Position numbers and translations under genes: made by a program
Assembly (NCBI RefSeq): GCF_000375585.1
Contig: NZ_AQWP01000002.1
Span: 682,001-746,000 of the forward strand
Reading direction: 5' to 3'
Length of the DNA stretch: 64,000 bases
From: Sinorhizobium meliloti 4H41
GTDB taxonomy: Bacteria > Pseudomonadota > Alphaproteobacteria > Rhizobiales > Rhizobiaceae
Notes under the pieces: model-generated
Database searches by the model: none
Told to the model about the DNA's origin: nothing
The model's input: the letters and a program-made list of their open reading frames with translations, nothing else
Part shown: piece after piece, positions 42,343 through 50,822 of the stretch
Layout: each line of letters starts with the position of its first letter
Numbering within the stretch: the stretch's first letter is position 1

Positions 42343-43479
42343 TTGTCTCGTCCATACCCACGCCGCCGCGGCCTCTTCCTTCAGGCCATTGCCCTCCTGT
42401 CGATCCTCTTCTTCCCGTTCGCCGCGCTGGCGCAGGCACAATGGCCGATCACGGTCACGGACGCAGTCGGAAGACAGGTAACGATCCCCGCGCCCCCCAA
42501 GGCGGTGCTTCTCGGCAGCGGCTTCAATCTCGTCGCCCTCTCGCTCATCCATCCGGACCCGGTAAGTCTGCTCGCCGGCTGGTCCGGCGACATGAAAGGC
42601 GACAATCCGGAAATCTATGAGAGCTTCGTTCGCAAGTTTCCGAAGCTCGCAGACGTGCCGCTGATCGACGACGGCAGCGGACCGGGCCTTTCCTTCGAAA
42701 CGATCCTGACGCTGAAGGCCGATCTTGCGGTTCTCGCCAACTGGCAGGCGGATACGGAAACCGGCCAGCGCGCGATGGAATACCTCGAGAGCACCGGCGT
42801 GCCCGTCATCGTCGTGGACTTCAACAACGAAGCACTCAAAAACACGCCTGCCAACATACGTCTCCTCGGCAGGGTTTTCGAGAGAGAAGAACAGGCGGAG
42901 GAGTTCGCCCGCTTCTATGAGGAACGTCTCGCCCGCATCCGCGATCGCGTCGCCAAGAGTTCCGAGCCCGGCCCTAAAGTCCTCATGGAAGCGTTTCCCG
43001 CGCCAGACCGTTGCTGCTGGGCCTACGGCGTCGGGGGATTGGGCGAATTCATCGCCGTCACCGGCAGCCGCAACATCGCCGAGGGCGCGCTGCCGCGCCC
43101 GGGCGGCATGATGAACGCGGAAGCCGTCATGGCCGAGAACCCGGACGTCTATATCGCCACCTCGTCGCCGGGCGGCAAATATAGCGGCTTTTCGATCGGG
43201 CCCGGCGTCAAGGCCGAAGAGGCGGAGCGGACCTTGGCGCAGGCCGTGGACAAGCCGGTGATGGAGAGCATCGCGGCCGTCCGCAACGGGCGTGTGCACG
43301 GCCTCTGGAATTTCTTCAACGCCGTTCCGCTGAACATCGTCGCGGCGGAAGCCTTTGCCTCCTGGCTTCGCCCCGACCTCTTTCCCGACGTCGATCCCGC
43401 GGCGACGCTCGCCGAAATCGACCGGCGCTTCGCTGCAGTTCCCTTCGAGGGCATCTATTGGATCAGTTTGAAGAAATGA
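42343..43479 (+). CDS. fhuP: Iron-siderophore ABC transporter periplasmic binding protein
   Basis: The 378-residue class III binding protein (BtuF/FepB fold) has a Sec signal peptide (GLFLQAIALLSILFFPFAALA, cleavage near AQA). The mature protein begins WPITVTDAVGRQVTIPAPPK, typical of the family. A TTG at 42343 is used: AAGGA lies at the right distance and there is no other start before the signal peptide. In S. meliloti a protein in this position, FhuP, binds hydroxamate siderophores. No permease or ATPase is in the window, so it must share those of another locus. Confidence 0.85.
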   Translation: MSRPYPRRRGLFLQAIALLSILFFPFAALAQAQWPITVTDAVGRQVTIPAPPKAVLLGSGFNLVALSLIHPDPVSLLAGWSGDMKGDNPEIYESFVRKFPKLADVPLIDDGSGPGLSFETILTLKADLAVLANWQADTETGQRAMEYLESTGVPVIVVDFNNEALKNTPANIRLLGRVFEREEQAEEFARFYEERLARIRDRVAKSSEPGPKVLMEAFPAPDRCCWAYGVGGLGEFIAVTGSRNIAEGALPRPGGMMNAEAVMAENPDVYIATSSPGGKYSGFSIGPGVKAEEAERTLAQAVDKPVMESIAAVRNGRVHGLWNFFNAVPLNIVAAEAFASWLRPDLFPDVDPAATLAEIDRRFAAVPFEGIYWISLKK

Positions 43480-43585
43480 CCGCCGGCTGAACCTGCCCCG
43501 GATTGGCAGAAGGGTGTCGACCGGGCGTGCCCAAAGATTGCCAGCGCCGCCTCGCCCTATATAAGGTTCTCGCAGGAGGAACTTC

Positions 43586-44107
43586 ATGGCGTGGCTGATT
43601 GCGTTACCGTTGGGCTTGGCGATCGTGTATCTCGCGGCCCGTTACGGTCGCTTCCGCAGCTGGATCGAACCGGTCCTGTCCATTGCGGTTGCGCTGGGGC
43701 TGAGCGTCGCTTTTCTCGTCTGGCTGAACGAAGCTGCTCCGGACAAAGCCCCGGAGCCGGCCCCGAGCCGGCCCGCCGCCGGGCTGACCGTCGCCGACAT
43801 CACCCTGCGGGACATGGCGTTCGAACCGAACGAAACTGAGCGCACCTTTCGGGTCCGTGGCACCGCAGCCAATGCGTCGGACGTCACGCTCGAATATTTC
43901 CGCCTCACGGTGACGCTCGAGGACTGCCCGCAGGATGCCTGCACACGTATCGGCGAGGATACGGCTCTCATCCTGCTCCGGGTGCCGGGCGGCCAGAACC
44001 GCCCATTCGAGACGTTCCTGACCTTCCCCTACAGGCCGGATGAAGCGCCGACTGCACCGAAATGGACCTATAAGGTAAGCGAAGTCAGAGGTGCCGGTCG
44101 ACGCTGA
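43586..44107 (+). CDS. Hypothetical membrane-anchored periplasmic protein
   Basis: The 173-residue protein has two predicted membrane helices (about 2-18 and 28-48), a Pro/Ala/Glu-rich linker (PDKAPEPAPSRPAA) and a C-terminal beta-rich domain of about 105 residues with two Cys (DCPQDACT) that could form a disulfide. The domain resembles FxLYD/Ig-like folds in pattern (TLEYFRLTVTLEDC) but I cannot assign a family. A good ribosome site (CAGGAGG) precedes the ATG. It stands 106 bp after the siderophore operon and converges with the methyltransferase gene. Confidence 0.7.
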   Translation: MAWLIALPLGLAIVYLAARYGRFRSWIEPVLSIAVALGLSVAFLVWLNEAAPDKAPEPAPSRPAAGLTVADITLRDMAFEPNETERTFRVRGTAANASDVTLEYFRLTVTLEDCPQDACTRIGEDTALILLRVPGGQNRPFETFLTFPYRPDEAPTAPKWTYKVSEVRGAGRR

Positions 44108-44122
44108 CGGCGAATCGACACG

Positions 44123-45670
44123 TCAACAAAAGATGCCGAACCGCTCCCGTATCGCCCGGTCGGCCTCCGCCGAGATCAGCGACGGGGCAGCGTCTGCCAG
44201 GATGCGGTTCTTCCTCTCGATCGCGCGGGCGACGAGATCCGGCCGGCCGATCTCGACCCATTCCTTCGGGCTCGTGCGGTCGGCGACGGCCGGATAGATA
44301 TATTCCGTCTGCATCAGCCCGAGTGTCTGCGGATGGCCGAGATAGTGGCCGGGGCCGTCGAGGCAGACCGAACGCATGGTCTCGAGCGAAACCGAATCCT
44401 CCGTTACGTCGATGCCGCGGATGCAGCGCTGCACCTGGCCGAGCATGTCGTCTCCGAGCACCAGCGACTCCAGGCAGAAGCCGAGGAGCGATGCATGCAT
44501 GCCGACCGCCTCGTAGACCATGTTGAGCCCCGAAAGCCCCGCCATCACGTTGGAGATCGCCTGTTCCCAGCCGGCCTGCATATCGGGAAGCTTCGCATCC
44601 GCGATGCCGGCGGCGGCGCCGCCGGGCAGGCGATAGAACTGGTGCATCTGCGCGCAGCCGGCGGTCAGCAGAGCCTGTTCGCCGGAGCCGCCGGACATGG
44701 CGCCCGTCCTCAGATCGGAGACGAACGGCCAGGTGCCGAAGACCGCCGGATGGCCGGGCGAAAGCGCATTGACGTAGACGACGCCGGCAAGGCACTCGGC
44801 AACCGCCTGCACGATGGCGGTCGCAAGCGGCGCCGGGGCAGTCGCCCCCGCCTGTCCGGCGGATAGCAGCAGGACGGGCATGCCGCCGCGGATGCACTTC
44901 TCCATGGTGATGCAGCTTTCCTCGGCGAACTTCATCGGCGGCACGACGAAGCAGTTCGAGTTCGAAACGAAGGGCCGCGCCCGCCACTTGTCCTCGCCGC
45001 CTGCGATCATGTGAATGAGGTCGAAGCAGCCCTCCACATGCGACGGATCGGAGAAGCTCGTGCCGACATGCTTCGTCGTCCCTGCGCAGCAGGCGTAGAG
45101 CGTGTTGATGTCCATCAGGAAATTGTCGGAAACGTCCCGGCAGACCATGGCTCGCTGGAAGAAATGGACATTGTCCAGGTGATGGACGAGCTGCGCCGCG
45201 TTCAGGAGATCCTTGGCGGTCGATTCGCGGTATTCGCGCTTCTCGACGTCGACCACGTGAACCGCCGCGCCCGCCGTACCGTAATAGACGCGCGTACCGC
45301 TGAGTTCGAGGTCCTGTTTCGGATCACGCGCGTAAAGGGTGATGTCGCGCGCGGCGATGGCCAGCATGTCCTCGACCAGTGCACGCGGGAAGCGGAGTCG
45401 TCCATCCTCGCCGAGGATGGCCCCGGCGCCGGTCATGATCTCGACGCCGGATCGCGGCGCGTTGGCAAGGCCGATCTGTTCCAGCGCATCGAGCGCCGCC
45501 TCGTGAATCCGTCTGACGTTGGCCTCCGTCAGCGGCTTGTACTGTCCGCCGGAAAGGCCCGGACGAACGGGGCGGATATTTTCGGCGAGCGGCGACGAAC
45601 GAAGCGCAACGCGCGCCGCCCGTCCGCCGGACCGTCTCGAAGCCGCAACTGCGCATTCCTCAGCCATCAT
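44123..45670 (-). CDS. MttB-family trimethylamine/betaine methyltransferase, non-pyrrolysine type
   Basis: The 515-residue TIM-barrel protein belongs to the MttB superfamily (COG5598). Segments such as TAGAAVHVVD, HVGTSFSDPSHVEG, VYVNALSPGHPAVFG and GLMQTEYIYPAVADR follow the family. No in-frame TAG occurs, so it lacks pyrrolysine and would resemble MtgB/MtcB-type enzymes that demethylate quaternary amines such as glycine betaine or carnitine. Those transfer the methyl to a corrinoid protein, but none is encoded in this window. It lies downstream of two dimethylglycine-dehydrogenase-like genes on the same strand. The substrate is inferred only. Confidence 0.85.
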   Translation of the reverse strand: MMAEECAVAASRRSGGRAARVALRSSPLAENIRPVRPGLSGGQYKPLTEANVRRIHEAALDALEQIGLANAPRSGVEIMTGAGAILGEDGRLRFPRALVEDMLAIAARDITLYARDPKQDLELSGTRVYYGTAGAAVHVVDVEKREYRESTAKDLLNAAQLVHHLDNVHFFQRAMVCRDVSDNFLMDINTLYACCAGTTKHVGTSFSDPSHVEGCFDLIHMIAGGEDKWRARPFVSNSNCFVVPPMKFAEESCITMEKCIRGGMPVLLLSAGQAGATAPAPLATAIVQAVAECLAGVVYVNALSPGHPAVFGTWPFVSDLRTGAMSGGSGEQALLTAGCAQMHQFYRLPGGAAAGIADAKLPDMQAGWEQAISNVMAGLSGLNMVYEAVGMHASLLGFCLESLVLGDDMLGQVQRCIRGIDVTEDSVSLETMRSVCLDGPGHYLGHPQTLGLMQTEYIYPAVADRTSPKEWVEIGRPDLVARAIERKNRILADAAPSLISAEADRAIRERFGIFC

Positions 45671-45704
45671 TCATCTCCCAATGGCGCTGTCGTCGGCTGT
45701 TGTT

Positions 45705-45803
45705 TGCCCCTGTCCCTCGGTTTCGCACCCGGGGGACTGCTGCACGGCATCTCCTTTCTCCCCGTCAACACGGAGAGAAGTGCCGGCAGGCCTATGGGGG
45801 CAG
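45705..45803. repeat. Rhizobial intergenic mosaic palindromic repeat (copy 5)
   Basis: The 138-bp gap between the second flavoprotein gene and the methyltransferase gene holds a repeat with CTTTCTCCCCGTCAACACGGAGAGAAG and ends GCCCC / GGGGGC. It shares the CTCCCCGTC hairpin and TGCCGGCAGG core with the other copies. It may weaken read-through to the methyltransferase gene. Confidence 0.68.
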
Positions 45804-45808
45804 TCTTT

Positions 45809-48256
45809 TCAGGCCCGCACCCGCTCCGCCTTCGGGTCGTACATCGGCTTCAGCGAAGCCTCGGCCCTGACCCGCGTTCCGGCGATTTCGATCTCGTAAG
45901 CGGAAGCCAGCACATCGGCCTCGCTTTCACCCTGGCAGGCCACATAGCCGAGCCCGATCGCACCCCCGAGATGGTGGCCATAATTGCCCGACGTAATCGT
46001 GCCGACGATCTCTCCGTCGCGCACGATCGCTTCGTTGTGGAAGAGCAACGGCTCCGGATCTGAAAGCCGGAACTGCACCAGCCGGCGCGAAAGACCCTCG
46101 TCGCGCTTGGTGAGCACCGCCTCGCGGCCGATGAACTCGCCTTTTCCGGGCTTCACCGCAAAGCCGAGCCCCGCTTCGAGCACATGATCCTCGTCGGTGA
46201 TATCGTGGCCGAAATGCCGGAAGGCTTTCTCGATCCGGCAGCTATCGAGCGTATGAAGGCCACAGAGCTTCAGCCCGACATCGGCACCCGCCAGTTCCAG
46301 TGTCTCGAACACATGCGCCGCCTGGTCGGTGGAGACGTAGAGCTCCCATCCGAGTTCGCCGACATAGGTGACGCGGTGGGCGCGGGCGAGGCCCATCCCG
46401 ATCTCTATCTCGCGGGCGGAGGCGAAGGGGTGCGCCTCGTTGGAAAAATCATTCGGGCTCACCCTCTGCATGAGCTCGCGTGCCCTTGGCCCCATGACGC
46501 AGAGCACGCTTTCGGCAGCGGTGACGTCGGTGATCACCACGAACTCGTCGCGCACATGTTTTCGCAGCCAGGCAAGATCGCGCTGCAGCGTGGCTCCGGG
46601 CACGACGAGGAAGAAGGCGGTCTGCGAAAGCCGCGTGACGGTCAGGTCGCTCTCGATGCCGCCGCGGGCGTTCAGCATCTGGGTGTAGACGACACGGCCG
46701 GGCTCGACATTCATCTCGTTGGCGCAAAGCCGTTGCACGAAAGCGAGCGCATCGCGGCCCTCGACGCGGATCTTGCCGAAGGAGGTCATGTCGAAAAGGC
46801 CGACCCCATTGCGGACGGCGAGGTGCTCCTCCCGCTGGTTTTCGAACCAGTTCTGCCGTTTCCACGAATAGCGGTATTCGCGCTCCTGGTCGTCCCTTGC
46901 GAACCAGTTTGGCCGCTCCCATCCCGCCACTTCGCCGAAGACGGCACCGCGCGCCTTCAGATGTTCGTGGATGGGCGAGCGGCGAACGCCGCGGGCGGTC
47001 GCCATCTGGCGATAGGGGAAATGATCGGCGTAAAGCAGACCCAGCGTCTCGCTGACGCGTTCCTTGAGGTAGGAACGGTTCTTCTGGAAGGGCTGCGCCC
47101 GGCGGATATCGACCTCCCAGAGATCGAAGGGCGGCTCGCCGTCGTTCATCCACTGCGCCAGCGCCATGCCGGCGCCTCCCGAGGAGACGATCCCGATCGA
47201 ATTGTAACCGGCTGCCACCCAGTAGCCCTTGAGCTCCGGCGCCTCGCCGAGATAGTAGCGGTCGTCTGGCGTGAAGCTTTCCGGGCCGTTGAAGAAGGTG
47301 TGGATGCCCGCCGTTTCAAGCATCGGCATGCGGTTGACGGCCATTTCGAGGATCGGGGCGAAATGGTCGAAGTCCTCCGGCAGCTGGTCGAAACAGAAAT
47401 CCTCGCGGATGCCTTCCATGCCCCAGGGCTTCGCCTTGAGCTCGAAGGCGCCGATCAGCATCTTGCCGGCATCTTCCTTGTAGTAGGTGCACTCGTCCGG
47501 CACGCGCAGCACCGGCAGGCGGCTGAGGTCAGGTATCGCCTCGGTGACGATATAGAAGTGCTCGCAGGCGTGCAGCGGCACGGTGACGCCGGATTGCCGG
47601 GCAAGCTCCCTGCCCCACATGCCGGCGCAGTTGACGACATTCTCCGTCTCGATCGTGAAGCTCTCGCCGTTCTGCTCGCAGGTGACGCCGGTTATTCGGC
47701 CGCCCTTCTTCAGCACCGAGGTGACTTTCACGCCCTCGACGATCGTCGCACCGTTCTGCCGCGCACCCTTGGCAAGCGCCATGGCGATGTTGGCCGGATC
47801 GCACTGGCCGTCGAGCGGCAGGTGGACCGCCGCCTTCACGTCGGAAACGTTGAGGTGCGGGTAAAGCTCCTTGACCTCGTCGGGCGTGACCTCGCGTACG
47901 TCGACGTTGAAGGCGCGCGCCAGCGAGGCCTGCCGATAGATCTCTTCCTTGCGCTCTTCCGTCAGCGCCACGGTGATCGAGCCGTTCTGGCGCATGCCGG
48001 TAGCGATGCCGGTTTCCGCCTCGAGCTTCACGTAAAGATCGGCCGAGTATTTGGCGAGCCGTGTCATGTTCTGCGAAGCGCGCAGCTGGCCGATCAAACC
48101 GGCCGCATGCCAGGTCGTGCCGCAGGTCAACTGCTTGCGCTCGAGCAGAACCACATCGGTCCAGCCGAGCTTCGCCAGATGATAGGCGACCGAGCAGCCG
48201 GAAACGCCACCGCCGATGATGACGACACGCGCTTTTGCGGGAATGGGCTTCGTCAT
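45809..48256 (-). CDS. Dimethylglycine/sarcosine dehydrogenase-like flavoprotein (second copy)
   Basis: The 815-residue protein has an N-terminal FAD-dependent DAO domain (dinucleotide motif VVIIGGGVSGCS, residues 11-22) and His50 in TTWHAAG, the position of covalent FAD attachment in dimethylglycine dehydrogenase. A C-terminal folate-binding GcvT-like region starts near residue 430 (EREYRYSWKRQNWF, later GELGWELYV). It would oxidise an N-methyl group to a folate-bound one-carbon unit. The start overlaps the stop of the upstream paralogue by 4 bp. Glycine-betaine derivatives or other N-methyl amino acids are possible substrates. Confidence 0.88.
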   Translation of the reverse strand: MTKPIPAKARVVIIGGGVSGCSVAYHLAKLGWTDVVLLERKQLTCGTTWHAAGLIGQLRASQNMTRLAKYSADLYVKLEAETGIATGMRQNGSITVALTEERKEEIYRQASLARAFNVDVREVTPDEVKELYPHLNVSDVKAAVHLPLDGQCDPANIAMALAKGARQNGATIVEGVKVTSVLKKGGRITGVTCEQNGESFTIETENVVNCAGMWGRELARQSGVTVPLHACEHFYIVTEAIPDLSRLPVLRVPDECTYYKEDAGKMLIGAFELKAKPWGMEGIREDFCFDQLPEDFDHFAPILEMAVNRMPMLETAGIHTFFNGPESFTPDDRYYLGEAPELKGYWVAAGYNSIGIVSSGGAGMALAQWMNDGEPPFDLWEVDIRRAQPFQKNRSYLKERVSETLGLLYADHFPYRQMATARGVRRSPIHEHLKARGAVFGEVAGWERPNWFARDDQEREYRYSWKRQNWFENQREEHLAVRNGVGLFDMTSFGKIRVEGRDALAFVQRLCANEMNVEPGRVVYTQMLNARGGIESDLTVTRLSQTAFFLVVPGATLQRDLAWLRKHVRDEFVVITDVTAAESVLCVMGPRARELMQRVSPNDFSNEAHPFASAREIEIGMGLARAHRVTYVGELGWELYVSTDQAAHVFETLELAGADVGLKLCGLHTLDSCRIEKAFRHFGHDITDEDHVLEAGLGFAVKPGKGEFIGREAVLTKRDEGLSRRLVQFRLSDPEPLLFHNEAIVRDGEIVGTITSGNYGHHLGGAIGLGYVACQGESEADVLASAYEIEIAGTRVRAEASLKPMYDPKAERVRA

Positions 48257-50700
48257 GCCTTCAGTCTTTCATTCGAGGGATCCCAGAGCGGCTGGTCCGG
48301 CTGGACGATGGCCTTGAAGCGGTCACCGAAAATCTCTACCTCGACCTCCTGGCCGGGAACGGCCAGATCGGCGCGCAGCATGCCGAGTGCGATCGACTTG
48401 CCGGTGCGGTAGCCCCAGTTTCCGGACGTGGTCTCGCCGACGACCTCGCCGCCCGACCAGAGCGTCGACATATAGGGCGCGTCGCAATCGCCGGGCTCTA
48501 CCGTCAGCGTCACGAAGCGCTTCGTGACGCCCTGCTGCTTCTCACGCTCCAGCGCGGCCTTGCCCTTGAAATCCGGCTTCGACCAGTCGACGAAGCGTTC
48601 GAGCCCGCCCTGCAAAACCGTATAATCGGTGGAGAGATCGCCCTTCCAGGCGCGGTAGCCCTTCTCGATGCGCAGACTGTCGAGCGCCTCCATGCCGAAC
48701 GGCTTGAGGCCGTGCTTCTGCCCGGCTTCCCAAACGGCATCGAAGACCGCGGCGGTATCCTCCACTTTCGTGTGGATCTCCCAGCCGAGTTCGCCGGCGA
48801 AGGAGACCCGCACGAGCTGGCAATAACGGCCGGCGATCTGCGCAGTTTGATGCGTCAGCCACCCCTTCGCAAGGTCGGCGTCCGAGACCTCGGCCAGGAT
48901 CGCGCGCGATTTCGGCCCCGTCAGGATCTGGCAGGCGAATTTCACCGTCACGTCATCCAGCGTGAAGGCGGCGTCCGCCGGGCGATGCTTCTGCAGCCAC
49001 TCGAAATCATGCCACTGCGCCGTCGCCGCGGTGATCAGGAAGAAGAAATCCTCCTCGATCGCCATGACGGACATTTCGGTGAGGATGCGGCCCTTGTCGT
49101 CAGCGAAATAGGCCAGCCCGATGCGGCCGGGCTTCGGTACGCGGCCAGTGATGAGGCCGGAGAGCCACTCGCGCGCGCCCTCCCCCTTCAGCCGGAAGCG
49201 CGAAAAGCCCGGCAGGTCGAGAATGCCGGCGGCATCGCGCACGGCCAGGCACTCCTCCTCGATCCGCTTCGCCCAGGGGCCTTCCCTTCCCCAGGTCTGC
49301 GTCGCAGCCTCTGACGTGTCGTCGCCGGGTTTCGCGTACCACATGGCGCGTTCCCAGCCGTTATAGGGCTTGAACTGCGCGCCGAGCGCCGCAACGCGAT
49401 CATGGATCGGCGAGAGCTTCCTGCCGCGCCCGGCCGGCCAGTAGTGCTTCGGGAAATGCATCGCATATTCGTGGCCGTAAATCTCCATCCCCTTGGCGAT
49501 GCAATAGTCCTGGTCGGTATAGTCCGTGTAGCGGCGCGGGTCGCAGCACCACATGTCCCATTCGGTCCGGCCTTCGGTCACCCATTCGGCGAGCACCTTG
49601 CCGGCCCCTCCCGCCTGGCAGATGCCGAAGGTGAAGACGCAGGCCTCGAAGGCGTTCGGCACGCCGGGCATCGGCCCGATCAGCGGATTGCCGTCCGGCG
49701 CATAGGGAATCGGTCCGTTGATGACGCGCGAAAGACCTGCCGTCCCCAGGATCGGCACGCGCTCGACCGCATCGTTCAGATACCATTCCAGTCTTTCGAG
49801 GTCGTCCGGGAAGAGCTGGAAGGAAAAATCCTCCGGCATCGGGTCATCGGGCCTCACCCAGTGAGCGCGGCAGTTCTTCTCGTACGGCCCGAGATTCATG
49901 CCATATTTCTCCTGGCGGAGATAATAGGAGGAGTCGACGTCGCGAAGGAGCGGCAGCTTGTGCCCGGCTTCCTTCGACCAGGCGGCAAGTTCCGGGATCT
50001 CGTCGAAAAGGACGTACTGATGGCTCATCACCATCATCGGCACGTCGCGGCCGAACATCTTCCCGACCTCGCGGGCATAATATCCGGCGGCGTTGACGAC
50101 GTATTCGCAGCGGATTTCGCCCTGCGCCGTCTCGACCACCCATTCATCCCTTTCGCGCCGGGCACCGGTCACGGGACAGAAGCGGATGATCTTCGCGCCC
50201 ATGTCGCGCGCGCCCTTGGCGAGCGCCTGGGTCAGCTGCGCCGGATCGATGTCGCCGTCATAGGGATCGTATAGCGCGCCGGTCAGGTCATGCGTTTCGA
50301 GGAAGGGATAGCGGCTGCGCATTTCCTCGGGCGTCACTATATCGAGGTCCATGCCCTGGTAACGGCCCATGCCGACGACGCGCTTGAACTCCTGCAGCCG
50401 CTCCTTCGAATGGCCGAGGCGGATGGATCCCGTCACATGATAATTCATCGGGTAATCGACGAGCGCTGCCAGGTCGCGATAGAGCGAAGCCGAATAGCGC
50501 TGCATGTTCATGATCGACCAGGATGAGGAGAAGGTCGGCACGTTGCCGGCCGCATGCCAGGTGGAGCCGGCCGTGAGCTCGTTCTTTTCAACAAGCACGC
50601 AGTCGGTCCAACCGGCCTTGGCAAGATGGTAGAGCGAGGAGGCGCCGACGGCTCCCCCACCAATGATCACGACACGTGCGTGAGACGGCAAATTCGACAT
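48253..50700 (-). CDS. Dimethylglycine/sarcosine dehydrogenase-like flavoprotein (first copy)
   Basis: This 815-residue protein is a tandem paralogue of the one at 45809: DAO domain with VVIIGGGAVGAS (10-21), His49 in STWHAAG, a central FAD_oxidored-type linker, and a GcvT-like folate domain (about 430-805, including GELGWEIH). Despite equal length the two sequences are clearly diverged, so they probably handle successive or different substrates. GAGGGAG precedes the ATG. It is the first gene of the methylamine operon and is divergent from a LysR regulator. Confidence 0.88.
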   Translation of the reverse strand: MSNLPSHARVVIIGGGAVGASSLYHLAKAGWTDCVLVEKNELTAGSTWHAAGNVPTFSSSWSIMNMQRYSASLYRDLAALVDYPMNYHVTGSIRLGHSKERLQEFKRVVGMGRYQGMDLDIVTPEEMRSRYPFLETHDLTGALYDPYDGDIDPAQLTQALAKGARDMGAKIIRFCPVTGARRERDEWVVETAQGEIRCEYVVNAAGYYAREVGKMFGRDVPMMVMSHQYVLFDEIPELAAWSKEAGHKLPLLRDVDSSYYLRQEKYGMNLGPYEKNCRAHWVRPDDPMPEDFSFQLFPDDLERLEWYLNDAVERVPILGTAGLSRVINGPIPYAPDGNPLIGPMPGVPNAFEACVFTFGICQAGGAGKVLAEWVTEGRTEWDMWCCDPRRYTDYTDQDYCIAKGMEIYGHEYAMHFPKHYWPAGRGRKLSPIHDRVAALGAQFKPYNGWERAMWYAKPGDDTSEAATQTWGREGPWAKRIEEECLAVRDAAGILDLPGFSRFRLKGEGAREWLSGLITGRVPKPGRIGLAYFADDKGRILTEMSVMAIEEDFFFLITAATAQWHDFEWLQKHRPADAAFTLDDVTVKFACQILTGPKSRAILAEVSDADLAKGWLTHQTAQIAGRYCQLVRVSFAGELGWEIHTKVEDTAAVFDAVWEAGQKHGLKPFGMEALDSLRIEKGYRAWKGDLSTDYTVLQGGLERFVDWSKPDFKGKAALEREKQQGVTKRFVTLTVEPGDCDAPYMSTLWSGGEVVGETTSGNWGYRTGKSIALGMLRADLAVPGQEVEVEIFGDRFKAIVQPDQPLWDPSNERLKA

Positions 50701-50774
50701 GCTGGCTCCCTCTGTTACGGCGATCTTTGACGGGGAAGCCTGATGCCATCAAGCGCGGCGATTCAGCTTTATTG

Positions 50775-50789
50775 ATCGAAGAATTCGAT
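50775..50789. promoter_or_regulatory. LysR-type T-N11-A palindrome
   Basis: A perfect palindrome ATCGAA GAA TTCGAT, which includes the T-N11-A pattern of LysR boxes, lies in the 122-bp region between the divergent LysR gene (ATG at 50823) and the flavoprotein operon (ATG at 50700). It is the best candidate for the recognition site controlling both. Confidence 0.55.
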
Positions 50790-50822
50790 TAGATTGGCGG
50801 GGAGGAGCAAGGAGCGACACAA

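Noticed and set aside
44123-45670. MttB homologue as a pyrrolysine enzyme
   Set aside because: There is no in-frame TAG codon, so it belongs to the non-pyrrolysine branch.
46184-48412. 742-codon plus-strand frame opposite the second flavoprotein
   Set aside because: It mirrors the codon use of the real minus-strand gene with 815 residues and clear FAD and GcvT motifs; its own translation has no recognisable domain.
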